A stretch of 64,000 bases of DNA from Thermococcus sp. (GCF_027063845.1 NZ_JAMOQU010000072.1:57071-121070), one strand, 5' to 3'. Shown: positions 1 to 10,047, counted from the first letter of the stretch. Notes: a model not told the origin generated them from the sequence alone. A program made the numbers and translations.

Positions 1-557
1 TCGACTATGGTGTAGTTAATCCTCTCGTAGGCCCTGCTTATGTCGTCGTTGCCCTCCTTCAGCTTGTTGTTGTCTATTGCTATTATTGAGTCGGCAATCT
101 TGGAGAGCTTGTCTATCGTTATGGCGGCGTTGATTGTGGGCCTTATACCCTCTTCCCTGAGCGGGAGCGCGCCGATGGCAACGACAAGCGAGTCTGGGTA
201 CTCCTCCTTCAGGGCTTCCGCGAGGACGGGCGTTCCGCCGGCACCGGTTCCACCGCCAAAGCCAAAGGTAAGGAAGAAGATGTCAACGTCCTCGTAGCCG
301 ACTAGGGAGTTTATCTTGCGCATCACGAGCGGTAGGTCGCGCTTCATGGCTTCTCTGCCCAGTATTGGGTTCGCATTGACACCCTTACCGCCTGTGAGAC
401 TCTCACCTATGAGTATCCTCCTGTCCTGTGGGACGTGCTTGAGGTACTCCAGGTCGCCGCGGGAGGTGTTCACCGCGAGGGTTTCAAAGTCAACTAGCGC
501 GAACAGGTCGGCTATCTTCGTCCCGCACTGGCCGATTCCTATTATCAGGGCCCTCAA
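1..557 (-). CDS. CetZ/FtsZ-like tubulin-superfamily GTPase (3' part cut by window edge)
   Basis: Minus-strand translation from TTG at 557: MRALIIGIGQCGTKIADLFALVDFETLAVNTSRGDLEYL...FGFGGGTGAGGTPVLAEAL; tubulin signature GGGTGAG. Confidence 0.9.
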   Translation of the reverse strand, partial: MRALIIGIGQCGTKIADLFALVDFETLAVNTSRGDLEYLKHVPQDRRILIGESLTGGKGVNANPILGREAMKRDLPLVMRKINSLVGYEDVDIFFLTFGFGGGTGAGGTPVLAEALKEEYPDSLVVAIGALPLREEGIRPTINAAITIDKLSKIADSIIAIDNNKLKEGNDDISRAYERINYTIV

Positions 558-563
558 GGGCCT

Positions 564-2804
564 TCACCCCACGACCTTCTGGATGAACCTGTCGTTTTTG
601 TACGTCAGCACCATTGCATCACCGCGAATGTAGCGTATGAAGCCCGTTGTGAAGAGCTCGACGGCCATCCACCTGCTCGATGGGGAGTAGAACACAAAGA
701 GCACGTTTCCGTCCGGGGTGTAGCCCGGAACCAGCACTATCGAGGAATCCACCGGCGCGGTGTAGTTGGCCACCACTACACTTCCGTTCTCAACGCGGAA
801 GTTGAGGTAGGGATTGTAGGCGGAGACGTTGTAGCTTCCGTAGGGCGCCACGACTAGGTAGTAACCCTCGCCTATTTCAGTCGTATTGGACACCACAAAG
901 GAGTTTCCATAGAGCCTGACGAGGGAGTTCACTATCTCGTAGGTCTCGTTCTTGGAGAGTCCGGATGTCACGATTGTAAAAAGCTCCGAACCGAGGGCCA
1001 GCCTGACGTCATCAAGGGTGACCTTCGGAACGAACTTGTAGCGGGAGAGGTACATCACTGCAAAGGCCGTCTCGACGGGCTTTCCGTTGATTTCACCGCT
1101 CTGCTTGGCCTCGATGACAAAGTTGAGGGTGTCCCTGCTGAAGTTGTAGCCGAACTCAGCCAGAACGTCGGTAACGCGAACGGTCAGCTCAACGGTGGGT
1201 TTCTCCCGGATAACGCGGCCGCTCATCGGGTCGTAGTAGGGCTTCCAGTAGGCCCATCCACCGTCAACGCGCTGGGAAACGAGCCACTCCGCGTGGGGCT
1301 TGAGCTCGTCCTTGGGCACGATTCCCCGAAGGGCCTCAATTATTGAAACGGTCGTCATGACGTCGGGCCTCAGCATGTAGGAGAAGTATGGAGTCGAAAC
1401 GTAGATTCCCCATCCCCCGTTGGAGGTGCCCAGAACCCACTTAACTGCGCGCTGAATCAGGGAGTCGTTGGCAGGAACGCCGAGGTCAAAGAGGGCCCTG
1501 ACGGCGAGTGCCGTCTGGTAGGGCTGGGGGCCGAGGTTGTTGCCCCAGAGGCCAATTCCATAGGGAAGCTGAGAGGAAATTATGTCGTTGATGGCCTTCT
1601 CCTTTTCCTCCGCCGAGAGGGCGTTGAAGTGGAGCAGTGTCTCGAGGGCGTAGAAGTAAGCGGGGGAGAACCTGTGGGTGCTCACCATCCTCGCCCCATC
1701 GACAGTGAGAGCTTCCCTGGCCCACGAGAGTGCCTTCTCGACGGACTCGTTGGTCGGAACGCAGTATTTGAGAGCGAGGAGGGCGTAGTAAGTTGCCTTC
1801 TCGTTTGACGGGCCGGGTTTGACAAGGGGCCAGCCCCCGTCGTCGTTCTGGAGCGACTCAAGGGCGGAGCACGGGGCAACGTAGGGGTTCTGCTCAGCAG
1901 GAAGCTGAGGGGTGTACTGCTCGAGATATGCAACAGCCATGAGTGCGAATGCAGACGTCTTGACTACCTCAGGAGTCGTGAGGGGATACGTTGGCGACGA
2001 GAGCCAGTAGGCGTAGTCGCCGGAAACGTTGGCGAGTTCGAGCAGTTTGCTCACGAAGAAGGACGTGGTGAAGTCAAGGGGCCTGACGAGCTCAAGGGCA
2101 TAAGTGAGCATGGTCCTGTCGAGGGTCGTTATAGAGTCGCTCCTGAGGAGTTCCTCAACGTTGGAGACAAGGTCCTCAGACACAGGGTAGTTAACGGCGT
2201 GGAGGGCTATAACCTTGAGCGCAAGAGCCTGGGGAGCGGGGAGGGTCGAGGGGGCGGAGAGGAGGAAGCCGACTGCGTTCTTTATTGGGTTCTCCGTATA
2301 GTAGTAGCCGTACTCACCGAGAGCCCAGACCGCCATGACGGTCGGGTAGAAGGCGGGAGCACTGTCCAGGACGTAGCCCCAACCTCCGTCGGACGAGGAC
2401 GTCAGAAGATAAGATACCGCACCCGAAACACCCTCGATGAGAGCGGAGCGATGAACCGGAGAAACGTACGGTTCTGCCTTAAGAAGGGCAATAAGGGCAT
2501 AAGAAGTGTCAACCACGTTGCTTGTCTCGTTCGGAAGGTAACCCCACCCGCCGTCAGAGTTCTGAAGGGAGAGCAGTCTCATGGTGAGGGAGTCGATTTT
2601 ATCGGCAGACGTGTTGCCAACGGCCTTCTGGGCACCGGAAAGGGCCATGAGAACGAGGCTCATTTCTCGAACGCTCTGAACGTTGGAAGAGGTATCTTCG
2701 AGAAAGTTAACGCTCCAGCTGATTTGGCCAGCGTAAGCGCCGGGAATTACCAGGAGGATGACCATTAAAACCGCCATTATCCTGTTCATATACTCACACC
2801 CCAA
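564..2804 (-). CDS. Secreted prenyltransferase/squalene-oxidase-repeat (alpha/alpha toroid) protein
   Basis: 746 aa, signal peptide MNRIMAVLMVILLVIPGAYA, repeated QxxDGGWGY motifs. Confidence 0.8.
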   Translation of the reverse strand: MGCEYMNRIMAVLMVILLVIPGAYAGQISWSVNFLEDTSSNVQSVREMSLVLMALSGAQKAVGNTSADKIDSLTMRLLSLQNSDGGWGYLPNETSNVVDTSYALIALLKAEPYVSPVHRSALIEGVSGAVSYLLTSSSDGGWGYVLDSAPAFYPTVMAVWALGEYGYYYTENPIKNAVGFLLSAPSTLPAPQALALKVIALHAVNYPVSEDLVSNVEELLRSDSITTLDRTMLTYALELVRPLDFTTSFFVSKLLELANVSGDYAYWLSSPTYPLTTPEVVKTSAFALMAVAYLEQYTPQLPAEQNPYVAPCSALESLQNDDGGWPLVKPGPSNEKATYYALLALKYCVPTNESVEKALSWAREALTVDGARMVSTHRFSPAYFYALETLLHFNALSAEEKEKAINDIISSQLPYGIGLWGNNLGPQPYQTALAVRALFDLGVPANDSLIQRAVKWVLGTSNGGWGIYVSTPYFSYMLRPDVMTTVSIIEALRGIVPKDELKPHAEWLVSQRVDGGWAYWKPYYDPMSGRVIREKPTVELTVRVTDVLAEFGYNFSRDTLNFVIEAKQSGEINGKPVETAFAVMYLSRYKFVPKVTLDDVRLALGSELFTIVTSGLSKNETYEIVNSLVRLYGNSFVVSNTTEIGEGYYLVVAPYGSYNVSAYNPYLNFRVENGSVVVANYTAPVDSSIVLVPGYTPDGNVLFVFYSPSSRWMAVELFTTGFIRYIRGDAMVLTYKNDRFIQKVVG

Positions 2805-2851
2805 CCAAAAATGGAGAGGAATCTAAATAAAGTTTTCCACGTGGCGTGGAA

Positions 2852-3862
2852 TCAATCAGAGATGAACCTTCCCGTCAATCCCCTTCCTCTGCCGTCCACG
2901 TCGTCGCGCATGATGAGAACGACCCTGCTCGGCTCGTACTCGTCCTCGATGTGGTAGCCGGGGAGGTGCCTCACGAGCTCCTCGGTGAAGGCCCTGATTT
3001 CCTCGTGCCTCGGCATGTTGTTGATGGTGAGCCTGTTCCGCGAGAAGCCGACGAACATGTAGGCTTTGGCCTCGACGAACATCGGGTTCGCTATCTTAAT
3101 CAGCTCGGCGTACTTTTCGGGACTGTGCATGTTCTCGCCTTTAACGAGGGTTAGCCTTATCACCGTCCTCGTTTCCGCGTCGCGCATGAGCCTGAGCGTC
3201 TCCATAATCCTTTCCCAGCCGTCGGGAATCATCGGGACGTTGACGCGGTTGTAGGTCTCGATGTCCGGAGCCGTGAGCGAGACGTAGAGCTGGGTCGGGA
3301 GCTTGTCCTCCCTTATCATCTCCTCCAGCCTCTCCGGAACGGTTCCGTTGGTGACTATGAAGGTAGTGAAACCGCGCTTGTGGAACTCCTCAACCAGGTC
3401 GCCCATGTAGGGATAGAGCATCGGCTCGCCCGAGAGACTAATCGCCGCGTGCTTCGGGTTCCAGGCCTCTTCGAACTTCTCCCTCGGAACCTTGGGGTTG
3501 CCCTTGTAGCCCACCAAAAGCTTCCTCTGGGCCTTTATGCTCTCCTCGACGATGAAAGCAGGGTCGTCCCAGGGCCGGGGAAGCTCTGTTCCCAGAAAGC
3601 TCTCCATCGGGCGCCAGCAGAAGATGCAGTTGTGGGTGCACCAAGCTAAAACTGGTGTCATCTGCAGGCAGCGGTGGCTTGCTATGCCGTAGAACTTCTG
3701 CTTGTAGCAGAATCTGCCCTTTGTGAGGCTCTCCTTGAGCCAGTGGCAGAGCTTAACGCCACTGTGCCTCCCAACGAGCTCGTAGTGCTGTTTTCGAAAC
3801 AAGAGCGCGATTTCCTCCGGCATGTTAGGGTTGGCCTTAACCACTATCGCCATTAGTCTCAC
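2852..3862 (-). CDS. twy1: tRNA 4-demethylwyosine synthase TYW1 (radical SAM)
   Basis: CTHNCIFCWRP radical SAM motif plus TYW1-type architecture; 336 aa. Confidence 0.9.
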   Translation of the reverse strand: MRLMAIVVKANPNMPEEIALLFRKQHYELVGRHSGVKLCHWLKESLTKGRFCYKQKFYGIASHRCLQMTPVLAWCTHNCIFCWRPMESFLGTELPRPWDDPAFIVEESIKAQRKLLVGYKGNPKVPREKFEEAWNPKHAAISLSGEPMLYPYMGDLVEEFHKRGFTTFIVTNGTVPERLEEMIREDKLPTQLYVSLTAPDIETYNRVNVPMIPDGWERIMETLRLMRDAETRTVIRLTLVKGENMHSPEKYAELIKIANPMFVEAKAYMFVGFSRNRLTINNMPRHEEIRAFTEELVRHLPGYHIEDEYEPSRVVLIMRDDVDGRGRGLTGRFISD

Positions 3863-3976
3863 CTAACCCAAACTCGGAGGAGGTTTTAAAAACCTGATTG
3901 GTCGCGACTGTGCATCGTCGAAAATTCCTTCGTCAATCTGCGAAAGGTTTAAAAGGTGGAGGCCGAGCCCACAACC

Positions 3977-4111
3977 ATGATGCGCATAAAACCCGAACCC
4001 ATGCTCAAGCCGAGGGAGATAGTTCTCTTCCCTGGAGAGGAGCCCGAGGAAGATAACGAGAGGCCTAAGGTAAAGCTCCTCCACGAGATAAGGCGCTACC
4101 GCTTGGCCTGA
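3977..4111 (+). CDS. Small protein, 44 aa (MMRIKPEPMLKPREIVLFPGEEPEEDNERPKVKLLHEIRRYRLA)
   Basis: Below the ORF-track cutoff; strong upstream promoter-like GCGAAAGGTTTAAAAGG (BRE/TATA); clean ATG and stop. Confidence 0.6.
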   Translation: MMRIKPEPMLKPREIVLFPGEEPEEDNERPKVKLLHEIRRYRLA

Positions 4112-4671
4112 ACAACCACGATGTCCTCAAAGAAGAGGTGCCTTTTGGCGACGACCTCAGCCCTAAGGCCGACTTTCCGGAAAAGATTCAGCGTTTCTTC
4201 AATCCCGGTTATCGAACTCTGGACGAGGTAAACCCTGCCGTTCTCGGTCAGGTAATCAGGCACCTCCCGGATGAACCGGTCTATCACCTCCCTCCCGGTT
4301 TCCCCCCCGACGAGGGCCAAATCTATCGGTTCCTCCGGCTCGCCCGGTAGGTATGGGGCGTTGAAGGTTATCACGTCGAACTTTCCAGAAACGTTCTCAA
4401 AGAGGTCGCTCAGGCGAAACTCGACGTTCCCGATTCCGTTCAGCAGGGCGTTCTTTCTGGCGAGTTCTACGGCCTTTGGGTTCACGTCAACGCCGAGAAC
4501 GCGTTTGGCTTTTCTCGCCATGAGGAGGGCTATAATCCCCGTCCCGGTTCCAACGTCGAGTGCAATCTCACCGGGCTTGACCTCAAGGGTCTCGGCGAGG
4601 AGAAACGTATCCTCCGCCGGCTCATAGACGTCCGGGTGGAGTTCAATCCTTATTCCGTAATAGACCGGCAT
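4096..4671 (-). CDS. HemK/PrmC-like N5-glutamine class I SAM methyltransferase
   Basis: DVGTGTGIIALLMA and NAPYLP motifs; start chosen at MPVYYGIRIELHPDVYEPAEDTF. Confidence 0.85.
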   Translation of the reverse strand: MPVYYGIRIELHPDVYEPAEDTFLLAETLEVKPGEIALDVGTGTGIIALLMARKAKRVLGVDVNPKAVELARKNALLNGIGNVEFRLSDLFENVSGKFDVITFNAPYLPGEPEEPIDLALVGGETGREVIDRFIREVPDYLTENGRVYLVQSSITGIEETLNLFRKVGLRAEVVAKRHLFFEDIVVVQAKR

Positions 4672-4700
4672 CGCCATCGCCAAGAGAAAAGAAAGGGAAA

Positions 4701-4874
4701 TCACTTCTTCCACTCGGTGTAGCCGCACCTTCCGCAGGACCAGCGGTCCTTGTGGTTGGCCATGAAGACGCCCGGCCCGCAGCGCGGGCAGAACTTGTTC
4801 TTCCTGACGACCTTTCCACCCTTAACCTCGTAGAGCTTCCACTTCTGGCTGGTCTTCTTCTTGCCCTTGGCCAT
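4701..4874 (-). CDS. rps27ae: 30S ribosomal protein S27ae
   Basis: [57 protein letters not shown]; zinc ribbon. Confidence 0.93.
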   Translation of the reverse strand: MAKGKKKTSQKWKLYEVKGGKVVRKNKFCPRCGPGVFMANHKDRWSCGRCGYTEWKK

Positions 4875-4884
4875 TTACACCACC

Positions 4885-5181
4885 TCACTCTTCCTCCTTC
4901 TGAATGAGGCCGTCCCTAACGAGGATGTACTCGGGCTCTATGTAGAGCATCCTCTCCCTCGTCTCGTAGGCCTTGGCGTAGCCCTTGCTGACGTGGCTTC
5001 CGAAGTAGCTCCTGATGTACTGGAGAACGGTGGTGTTCGGGTCGAGGTCGAGCATGGCAACGAGCTTACCCTTCACCGCTTCCCTGCTCGGGGTAGGCTC
5101 GCCCTCGTGGATGATGTCAAAGTATATCTCCTTTCTTCCGAGGAGCCTGTTCTCCCTTATCTCGGTCACCTTAATCTCCAT
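4885..5181 (-). CDS. rps24e: 30S ribosomal protein S24e
   Basis: [40 protein letters not shown]; adjacent to S27ae. Confidence 0.93.
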   Translation of the reverse strand: MEIKVTEIRENRLLGRKEIYFDIIHEGEPTPSREAVKGKLVAMLDLDPNTTVLQYIRSYFGSHVSKGYAKAYETRERMLYIEPEYILVRDGLIQKEEE

Positions 5182-5698
5182 CACGAACCACCTCCATCTT
5201 GGCAAGTATTTGCGCACACCTGCGCTTGCATTCGGGTGTTACCTTTATAAGCACTACCCCCTCGTCGGGCTGGCCGTAGAGGACGACGGAGTTGAGAGGG
5301 GCGTAGAGCACCGCTGGAACAGCCCCCAAATCCTCCTCACCGCTGACGAGTATGTGAACCGGCCTGCCCCGCTCGACGAGGCGGAAGGCCTTTCTGACGG
5401 CGTCTAATAAAGCTTTCGTTATGGTCCCAGGGGGATTTGAAACGGTCATGAAGACGGCCTTCGCGTTTATGTCGGGAGAATAGTCGGTCCTCTTCGTCCT
5501 GAGGTCGTAGAGGGCAAGGGAAGGAGAAATGCCAAGCTTGAGGACGTTCTCGGTGACGACATCCCCAACGGTAATTACAGTTTTACCCCTAAGCTCGTCC
5601 TTAATCCGAAGGTAGGGCTCCGGAATCGGGCCCTTTATCAGCTCCCCCAGCGGTTTCTTGAGCTCTCTCCTGAGCTCCTTGGTTAGGCGGAACAACAT
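5171..5698 (-). CDS. GTP-dependent dephospho-CoA kinase (DUF359 family)
   Basis: 175 aa DUF359-type sequence ([33 protein letters not shown]), in the S24e/Spt4 operon. Confidence 0.85.
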   Translation of the reverse strand: MLFRLTKELRRELKKPLGELIKGPIPEPYLRIKDELRGKTVITVGDVVTENVLKLGISPSLALYDLRTKRTDYSPDINAKAVFMTVSNPPGTITKALLDAVRKAFRLVERGRPVHILVSGEEDLGAVPAVLYAPLNSVVLYGQPDEGVVLIKVTPECKRRCAQILAKMEVVRDGD

Positions 5699-5699
5699 T

Positions 5700-5903
5700 T
5701 CACCTGACCCTTATGGCGTATTTGCCAGGAACCTTCGCCGCCTCTGGTATGCTCTCGCGGAGCTTCTTCGCTATCCTGCTCTCGGTGTCGAGGATTATGA
5801 CGAGGTCGAACCAGTCGTCGCTCAAATCCCTGCTCCCGCAGACGGGACAGCGGTCCTCGGTCGTTATGTAGTGGCAGTGCCTGCAGGCCCTCTCCTTCGC
5901 CAT
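5700..5903 (-). CDS. spt4: Transcription elongation factor Spt4 (RNAP subunit E'')
   Basis: MAKERACRHCHYITTEDRCPVCGSRDLSDDWFDLVIILDTE; zinc finger. Confidence 0.92.
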   Translation of the reverse strand: MAKERACRHCHYITTEDRCPVCGSRDLSDDWFDLVIILDTESRIAKKLRESIPEAAKVPGKYAIRVR

Positions 5904-5905
5904 GC

Positions 5906-6466
5906 TCACTCCTCCTTGGCCTTTCTCTTCTCCTTCTCAATCCATTCGAACTTTCCGAGACCGGGCTGGCGCATGGTCATGTTAATCTTGTTCTCCCTGA
6001 TGATTCTGCTCTTGACGCTTATGCCGATTATCCTCGCCCTCACGAAGTCGCCGAGCTTGAGGACGCGGTTGGTTTCCTTGCCTATGAACTGCCTGTTCTT
6101 CTCGTCGAAGACGACGTAGTCGTCCATGAGCTGGCTTATGTGGACGAGACCGTCCATCGGACCGATTCTGATGAAGGCTCCGTAGGGCATCATCTCCACG
6201 ACTTCGCCCTCGACGACCTCCCCGTTCTCGGGCTTCCAGACGAGGACGTCAAAGGTGACCTCGTGGTAAGTGGCCCCGTCGCCTGGGACGATTATTCCCT
6301 GCCCCACGTCGTGAACGTCGAGGATTGCCAGGATTACTCCCTCGTCCCTATCGTAGATGCCCTCGTAGGTCTCGCGGAGGACCTTCTTGGCCGCATCCTT
6401 CGGGTCCATAGTGAACATCCTGGGCGGAATCCTGACGACGTCCTTAACCGTCAAAAGCTTGTACAT
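5906..6466 (-). CDS. rpo7: DNA-directed RNA polymerase subunit E' (Rpo7)
   Basis: MYKLLTVKDVVRIPPRMF...S1 domain; 186 aa. Confidence 0.95.
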   Translation of the reverse strand: MYKLLTVKDVVRIPPRMFTMDPKDAAKKVLRETYEGIYDRDEGVILAILDVHDVGQGIIVPGDGATYHEVTFDVLVWKPENGEVVEGEVVEMMPYGAFIRIGPMDGLVHISQLMDDYVVFDEKNRQFIGKETNRVLKLGDFVRARIIGISVKSRIIRENKINMTMRQPGLGKFEWIEKEKRKAKEE

Positions 6467-6496
6467 GGCCTAACCTCCAAAAAGAGTTGAAGGGAA

Positions 6497-7030
6497 TCAC
6501 TCCTTTCCAAACTTCTCCTTGTAGAGCTCTATGGCCCTAAGGATTTCCTTCTTGGCCTCCTCGGCGTTGCCCCAGCCCTCAACGGTGGTGACCTTGCCCT
6601 GGAGCTCCTTGTACCTCTGGAAGAAGTGGGCAATCTCGTCGAGGAAGGCCTTTGGAACGTCGTCTATGTCCTTCCAGTCCTTGAAGTACGGGTCCTCTAC
6701 AGGAACGGCGAGAACCTTCCAGTCCTTGTCTCCGCTGTCCTCCATCTTCATAATGCCTATCGGCCTGGCCTCGATGATGGTGAGCGGGTAAACCGGCTCG
6801 CGCATGATGACCATTATGTCAAAGGGGTCGCCGTCGTCGTACCAGGTCTGCGGGATTATTCCGTAGTCCACTGGGTAGAAGAACGGGCTGTAAAGGACGC
6901 GGTCAAGCTTGAGGAGTCCGGTCTTCTTGTCGAGCTCGTACTTGTTCCTGCTTCCCTTCGGAATCTCTATGAGAGCGTACACAACGTCCGGAACGTTCGG
7001 TCCGGGCTCAAGCTCGTGGAACGGGTTCAT
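6497..7030 (-). CDS. ppa: Inorganic pyrophosphatase
   Basis: 177 aa; [28 protein letters not shown] and DGDPFDIMV motifs. Confidence 0.96.
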   Translation of the reverse strand: MNPFHELEPGPNVPDVVYALIEIPKGSRNKYELDKKTGLLKLDRVLYSPFFYPVDYGIIPQTWYDDGDPFDIMVIMREPVYPLTIIEARPIGIMKMEDSGDKDWKVLAVPVEDPYFKDWKDIDDVPKAFLDEIAHFFQRYKELQGKVTTVEGWGNAEEAKKEILRAIELYKEKFGKE

Positions 7031-7106
7031 CTCTAACCACCTCTAACCCTTTTAGAATTCCTAAGGTGGCTTTCCGCTTGGGCTTTTAAAGTTGTTGGTG
7101 TCCGGG

Positions 7107-8075
7107 CTAATTCGCCCGGTACTCGTAAACGGTTTCACCGTCGGTTATCGCGTAGACGTCAGTATCGCCGTCGCGGTAGTGTACTATAGGCCTGTCAACG
7201 AGCTCGAAGACCCTCTCAAGGTCCTTCGGGGAGGAAAGCTCAACGCGCCTCCCATCGGGGGACGTTCCCTCAACCGTGTACTTCTTCAGACTCTTCAACT
7301 CCTTGGGCTCGCGTTCCTTCTTTTCGCGCTTGGCGTAGATGAACCCCACCGGGGGAATCGCGAAAAGCAGTGCCATGGCCGGGAAAACGGTTCTGGCCGT
7401 TGAGACTCCGACGTCTGAGCCGGCAAAGGAAAGCGAGTTCGTGGTTGTGCTGACCGTTCTCACGACCTTCTGGTACTCCTTGTCCGTCCCGCTGAAGTAC
7501 AGCATCCCCGATGCGTCGCGCTTCAGCCGGATTTCCTGGGTGAAGGACTCCCTCCCGTTGGCCAGAACTTTCACGGTGACGTAAACTTCCCTCTCGGCAC
7601 GGTAGAGGCCCGTTCCTTCGCGAACCATCTGGAGTCTCTCGTTCAGCTCAGTAAAGTTCAGCTCAACTGGAACCTCGAAGGAATTCACGAAGGTACCCCT
7701 GGCGAGGAGCTCCGTGTCGTTGACGATGTAGACCCTCTTCTTGCCCGAGGTGACGTAGTAGTTGACGTGAAGAACGGCTTCGTAGCTTCCCCTAGCACCG
7801 TCCGATGAGAACTCGTATGTCCCAACTATCATGTCGGTTATCTTTGAGGGATAGTATTCAAGGGAAGTCCCGTTACCGTAAACGGTTTCGTTCGAGAACA
7901 GCCCATAGGCCGTAAAGTGTCCCTCCTGCGCGTAGGCTTTTGAGTAGGTTGCCTTCGTTGTTACGGGTTCCCTCGAGTAGGCAACGCCCGAGTAGAGGGC
8001 AAAGATGAAGGCGAGGGAAACCGAGAGGGCAAGACCTCCGAGGAGCGCCCGCTTTTTATCAATCTTCATAATCAA
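7107..8075 (-). CDS. DUF5305-like membrane protein of the fibre operon
   Basis: 322 aa; N-terminal TM, beta-rich ectodomain, C-terminal TM; linked to signal peptidase and DUF1102 genes. Confidence 0.6.
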   Translation of the reverse strand: MIMKIDKKRALLGGLALSVSLAFIFALYSGVAYSREPVTTKATYSKAYAQEGHFTAYGLFSNETVYGNGTSLEYYPSKITDMIVGTYEFSSDGARGSYEAVLHVNYYVTSGKKRVYIVNDTELLARGTFVNSFEVPVELNFTELNERLQMVREGTGLYRAEREVYVTVKVLANGRESFTQEIRLKRDASGMLYFSGTDKEYQKVVRTVSTTTNSLSFAGSDVGVSTARTVFPAMALLFAIPPVGFIYAKREKKEREPKELKSLKKYTVEGTSPDGRRVELSSPKDLERVFELVDRPIVHYRDGDTDVYAITDGETVYEYRAN

Positions 8076-8950
8076 CGACCTCCAGTTACGTGAACCGTGA
8101 TTTTATTCGAGACGACGTCGGTGCCGCACAGATGAGCCCCGCAGTTGAGGACGTAATCGCGCGGACAGTAAAAGATAACGCTCATTGGGATGTTCAGGGT
8201 TACCGTTTCTCCGTGAGCTACGTGGACGTGCCACACTATGAGCCAGCCCCAGCATCCACAGTGACCAACCCGGAAATGCATGTCTGCATCGCCGGAGCTC
8301 GCCTCTGGGTGGTGCACTATGTAAAACGCACTCCTCGGATATGGGATGAAGTCCTTTATGACGAAGTCGCCCTCCGGACCGTTGTTGGTAAAGTTGAGTT
8401 GCAGGGTTATTGAATACCAATTCCAAACAGTGTAGTTGTAAACGTCCCCAACTATGGCCTTCCTGAGCACGTAGGTTGGCTTCTCAACCTTAGCATACAT
8501 CGAGCAGTCCTTGAGCTCGGCGCTTCCGCCGTCCCACTCCGCATAAACGGTCAGGGGAACCTCGTAGGTGCCGTCATCAACGTCGTCATCCGCTGAGAAG
8601 CTCCCACCGATTGTAACCGACTCGCCCGGCTCAAGGGTGTAAGTTGAACCGTTAACGCTCCCGCTGAGGCCATCCGGAAGGGAGGAGTAGTTCCCCTCCA
8701 CGTGGAACGTTATCGGTCGGTCCATCAGGTTTTCAACTGTTATGGCCGTGAACTCCACGCCCGAGCTTGCGTTAACCGGAACCGGCTCCGACAGACAGCG
8801 GTACGCTATGTAGGAATCGCTTCCACCCACAACCTCAAACTCGGCACTCCTACTTGCCGTGTAAGCCCGAAAATTCCCGCTCGAACCCACTATCAGGAGC
8901 AGCCCGAGGAGGAAAGTCGTGATAAGTATGAATTTTCTCATGCTAACCAT
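8072..8950 (-). CDS. Secreted DUF1102/TasA-like surface protein (minor subunit?)
   Basis: Signal peptide followed by GNFRAYTASRSAEFEVVGGSD, like the two DUF1102 paralogues upstream. Confidence 0.6.
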   Translation of the reverse strand: MVSMRKFILITTFLLGLLLIVGSSGNFRAYTASRSAEFEVVGGSDSYIAYRCLSEPVPVNASSGVEFTAITVENLMDRPITFHVEGNYSSLPDGLSGSVNGSTYTLEPGESVTIGGSFSADDDVDDGTYEVPLTVYAEWDGGSAELKDCSMYAKVEKPTYVLRKAIVGDVYNYTVWNWYSITLQLNFTNNGPEGDFVIKDFIPYPRSAFYIVHHPEASSGDADMHFRVGHCGCWGWLIVWHVHVAHGETVTLNIPMSVIFYCPRDYVLNCGAHLCGTDVVSNKITVHVTGGR

Positions 8951-10001
8951 CTCCGAGTACCTTGGAGAGGATACTTCCCCTCCGTTTCCTGATTCTAAGA
9001 ACGTCCCCCTCCGAAATCCCCGCGAGATGGTAGAAGGCCAAGAGCACTGCCGAGATTAGCAGGGCGTAGGCTACGAACGGGAGATACGGGCTGAAGGAGT
9101 ACAGGAAAATCACGAGTGAAGCGGGAAGGATTGCCGGATAAGACCTGACCTGGAACTCCTCCCTGTAAATCTTTGTGTCCTCTGGAACGGTGACGTGGAC
9201 GGGAACTTCAACGCTTGAACCCCCACCAATGCGGAAAAACGTCGGCCCCAACAGCTGAGCCCGTTCTCCGTCGCCGCTGATGAAGTAGTAAAACGGGTAC
9301 AGGGCCTTGTTCTCGACGCTCAGGTTCTTATCGAAGGTTGAACCTGGCAGGTACCAGCCATCCCTCTGGCCGCCGGCGAGCGTTGAGGAGTAGCTGAAGG
9401 CTAGAGTTCCCCACGAGGCAACCGTCACGAAGAGAAAGCCTGCCACTATCATGACCGATGCAACCGCATATAGGGTTCTAATGCTCACGCGGTAGTACTT
9501 AACTCGCTTCTTCCTTTTGGAGTCCCCCGAAAACGTAAGGAACGCCCCGACGATAAGGAGGACCACTATCGCGTAGACGTTGCTGAGCCTTGCCCTCAGG
9601 GACTGGATTAAGTTCCCCCCTCCCCTCAGGACAAGGGGTTTGCCTAAGAGAACGACCACCTTTCCTGCCACGTCAGAGTTGTTTACGGGCGGATAAAGGC
9701 CGTCCTGCTGGTCGGTGGCAACGTTGTTGTCTCCCTTAGTTATGAATCCCTCATCGGTAACCGCGAAGACTCTGTGAACCGTCCAGCCGTCGCGCCTGTG
9801 GAAAACTATGATATCGCCAACCTCGAAGTTCTTCGCAAGGGGATTCATCAAGAAGAGGTCGCCCCTGTTTATGGTGGGCGTCATGCTATCGGAGTAAACG
9901 TACGAGAGAAACACGGGGCGGTCCAAGAAAAAGCCCGCTAACGAGCCAAGGAGAAAGGCAATCACAATGAAAGCAAAGGTGAACTCAAGTATTTTTTTCA
10001 T
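8943..10001 (-). CDS. SipW-like signal peptidase I with C-terminal extension
   Basis: SDSMTPTINRGDLFLMNP, VGDIIVFHRRDGWTVHRV, ITKGDNN motifs; 352 aa. Confidence 0.88.
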   Translation of the reverse strand: MKKILEFTFAFIVIAFLLGSLAGFFLDRPVFLSYVYSDSMTPTINRGDLFLMNPLAKNFEVGDIIVFHRRDGWTVHRVFAVTDEGFITKGDNNVATDQQDGLYPPVNNSDVAGKVVVLLGKPLVLRGGGNLIQSLRARLSNVYAIVVLLIVGAFLTFSGDSKRKKRVKYYRVSIRTLYAVASVMIVAGFLFVTVASWGTLAFSYSSTLAGGQRDGWYLPGSTFDKNLSVENKALYPFYYFISGDGERAQLLGPTFFRIGGGSSVEVPVHVTVPEDTKIYREEFQVRSYPAILPASLVIFLYSFSPYLPFVAYALLISAVLLAFYHLAGISEGDVLRIRKRRGSILSKVLGDG

Positions 10002-10047
10002 AGCAACTCCCCCTCAAAGGGGTTGGGGCAAAGGCCCCGAAAAGAAA

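Noticed and set aside
2199-2768. 189-aa plus-strand ORF
   Set aside because: Antisense to the toroid-repeat gene, with low-complexity GGEGR/RRRG composition.
2835-2851. TTCCACG-TGG-CGTGGAA hairpin after twy1
   Set aside because: Short single inverted repeat in a 47-bp gap; could be a terminator or chance, not enough to call.
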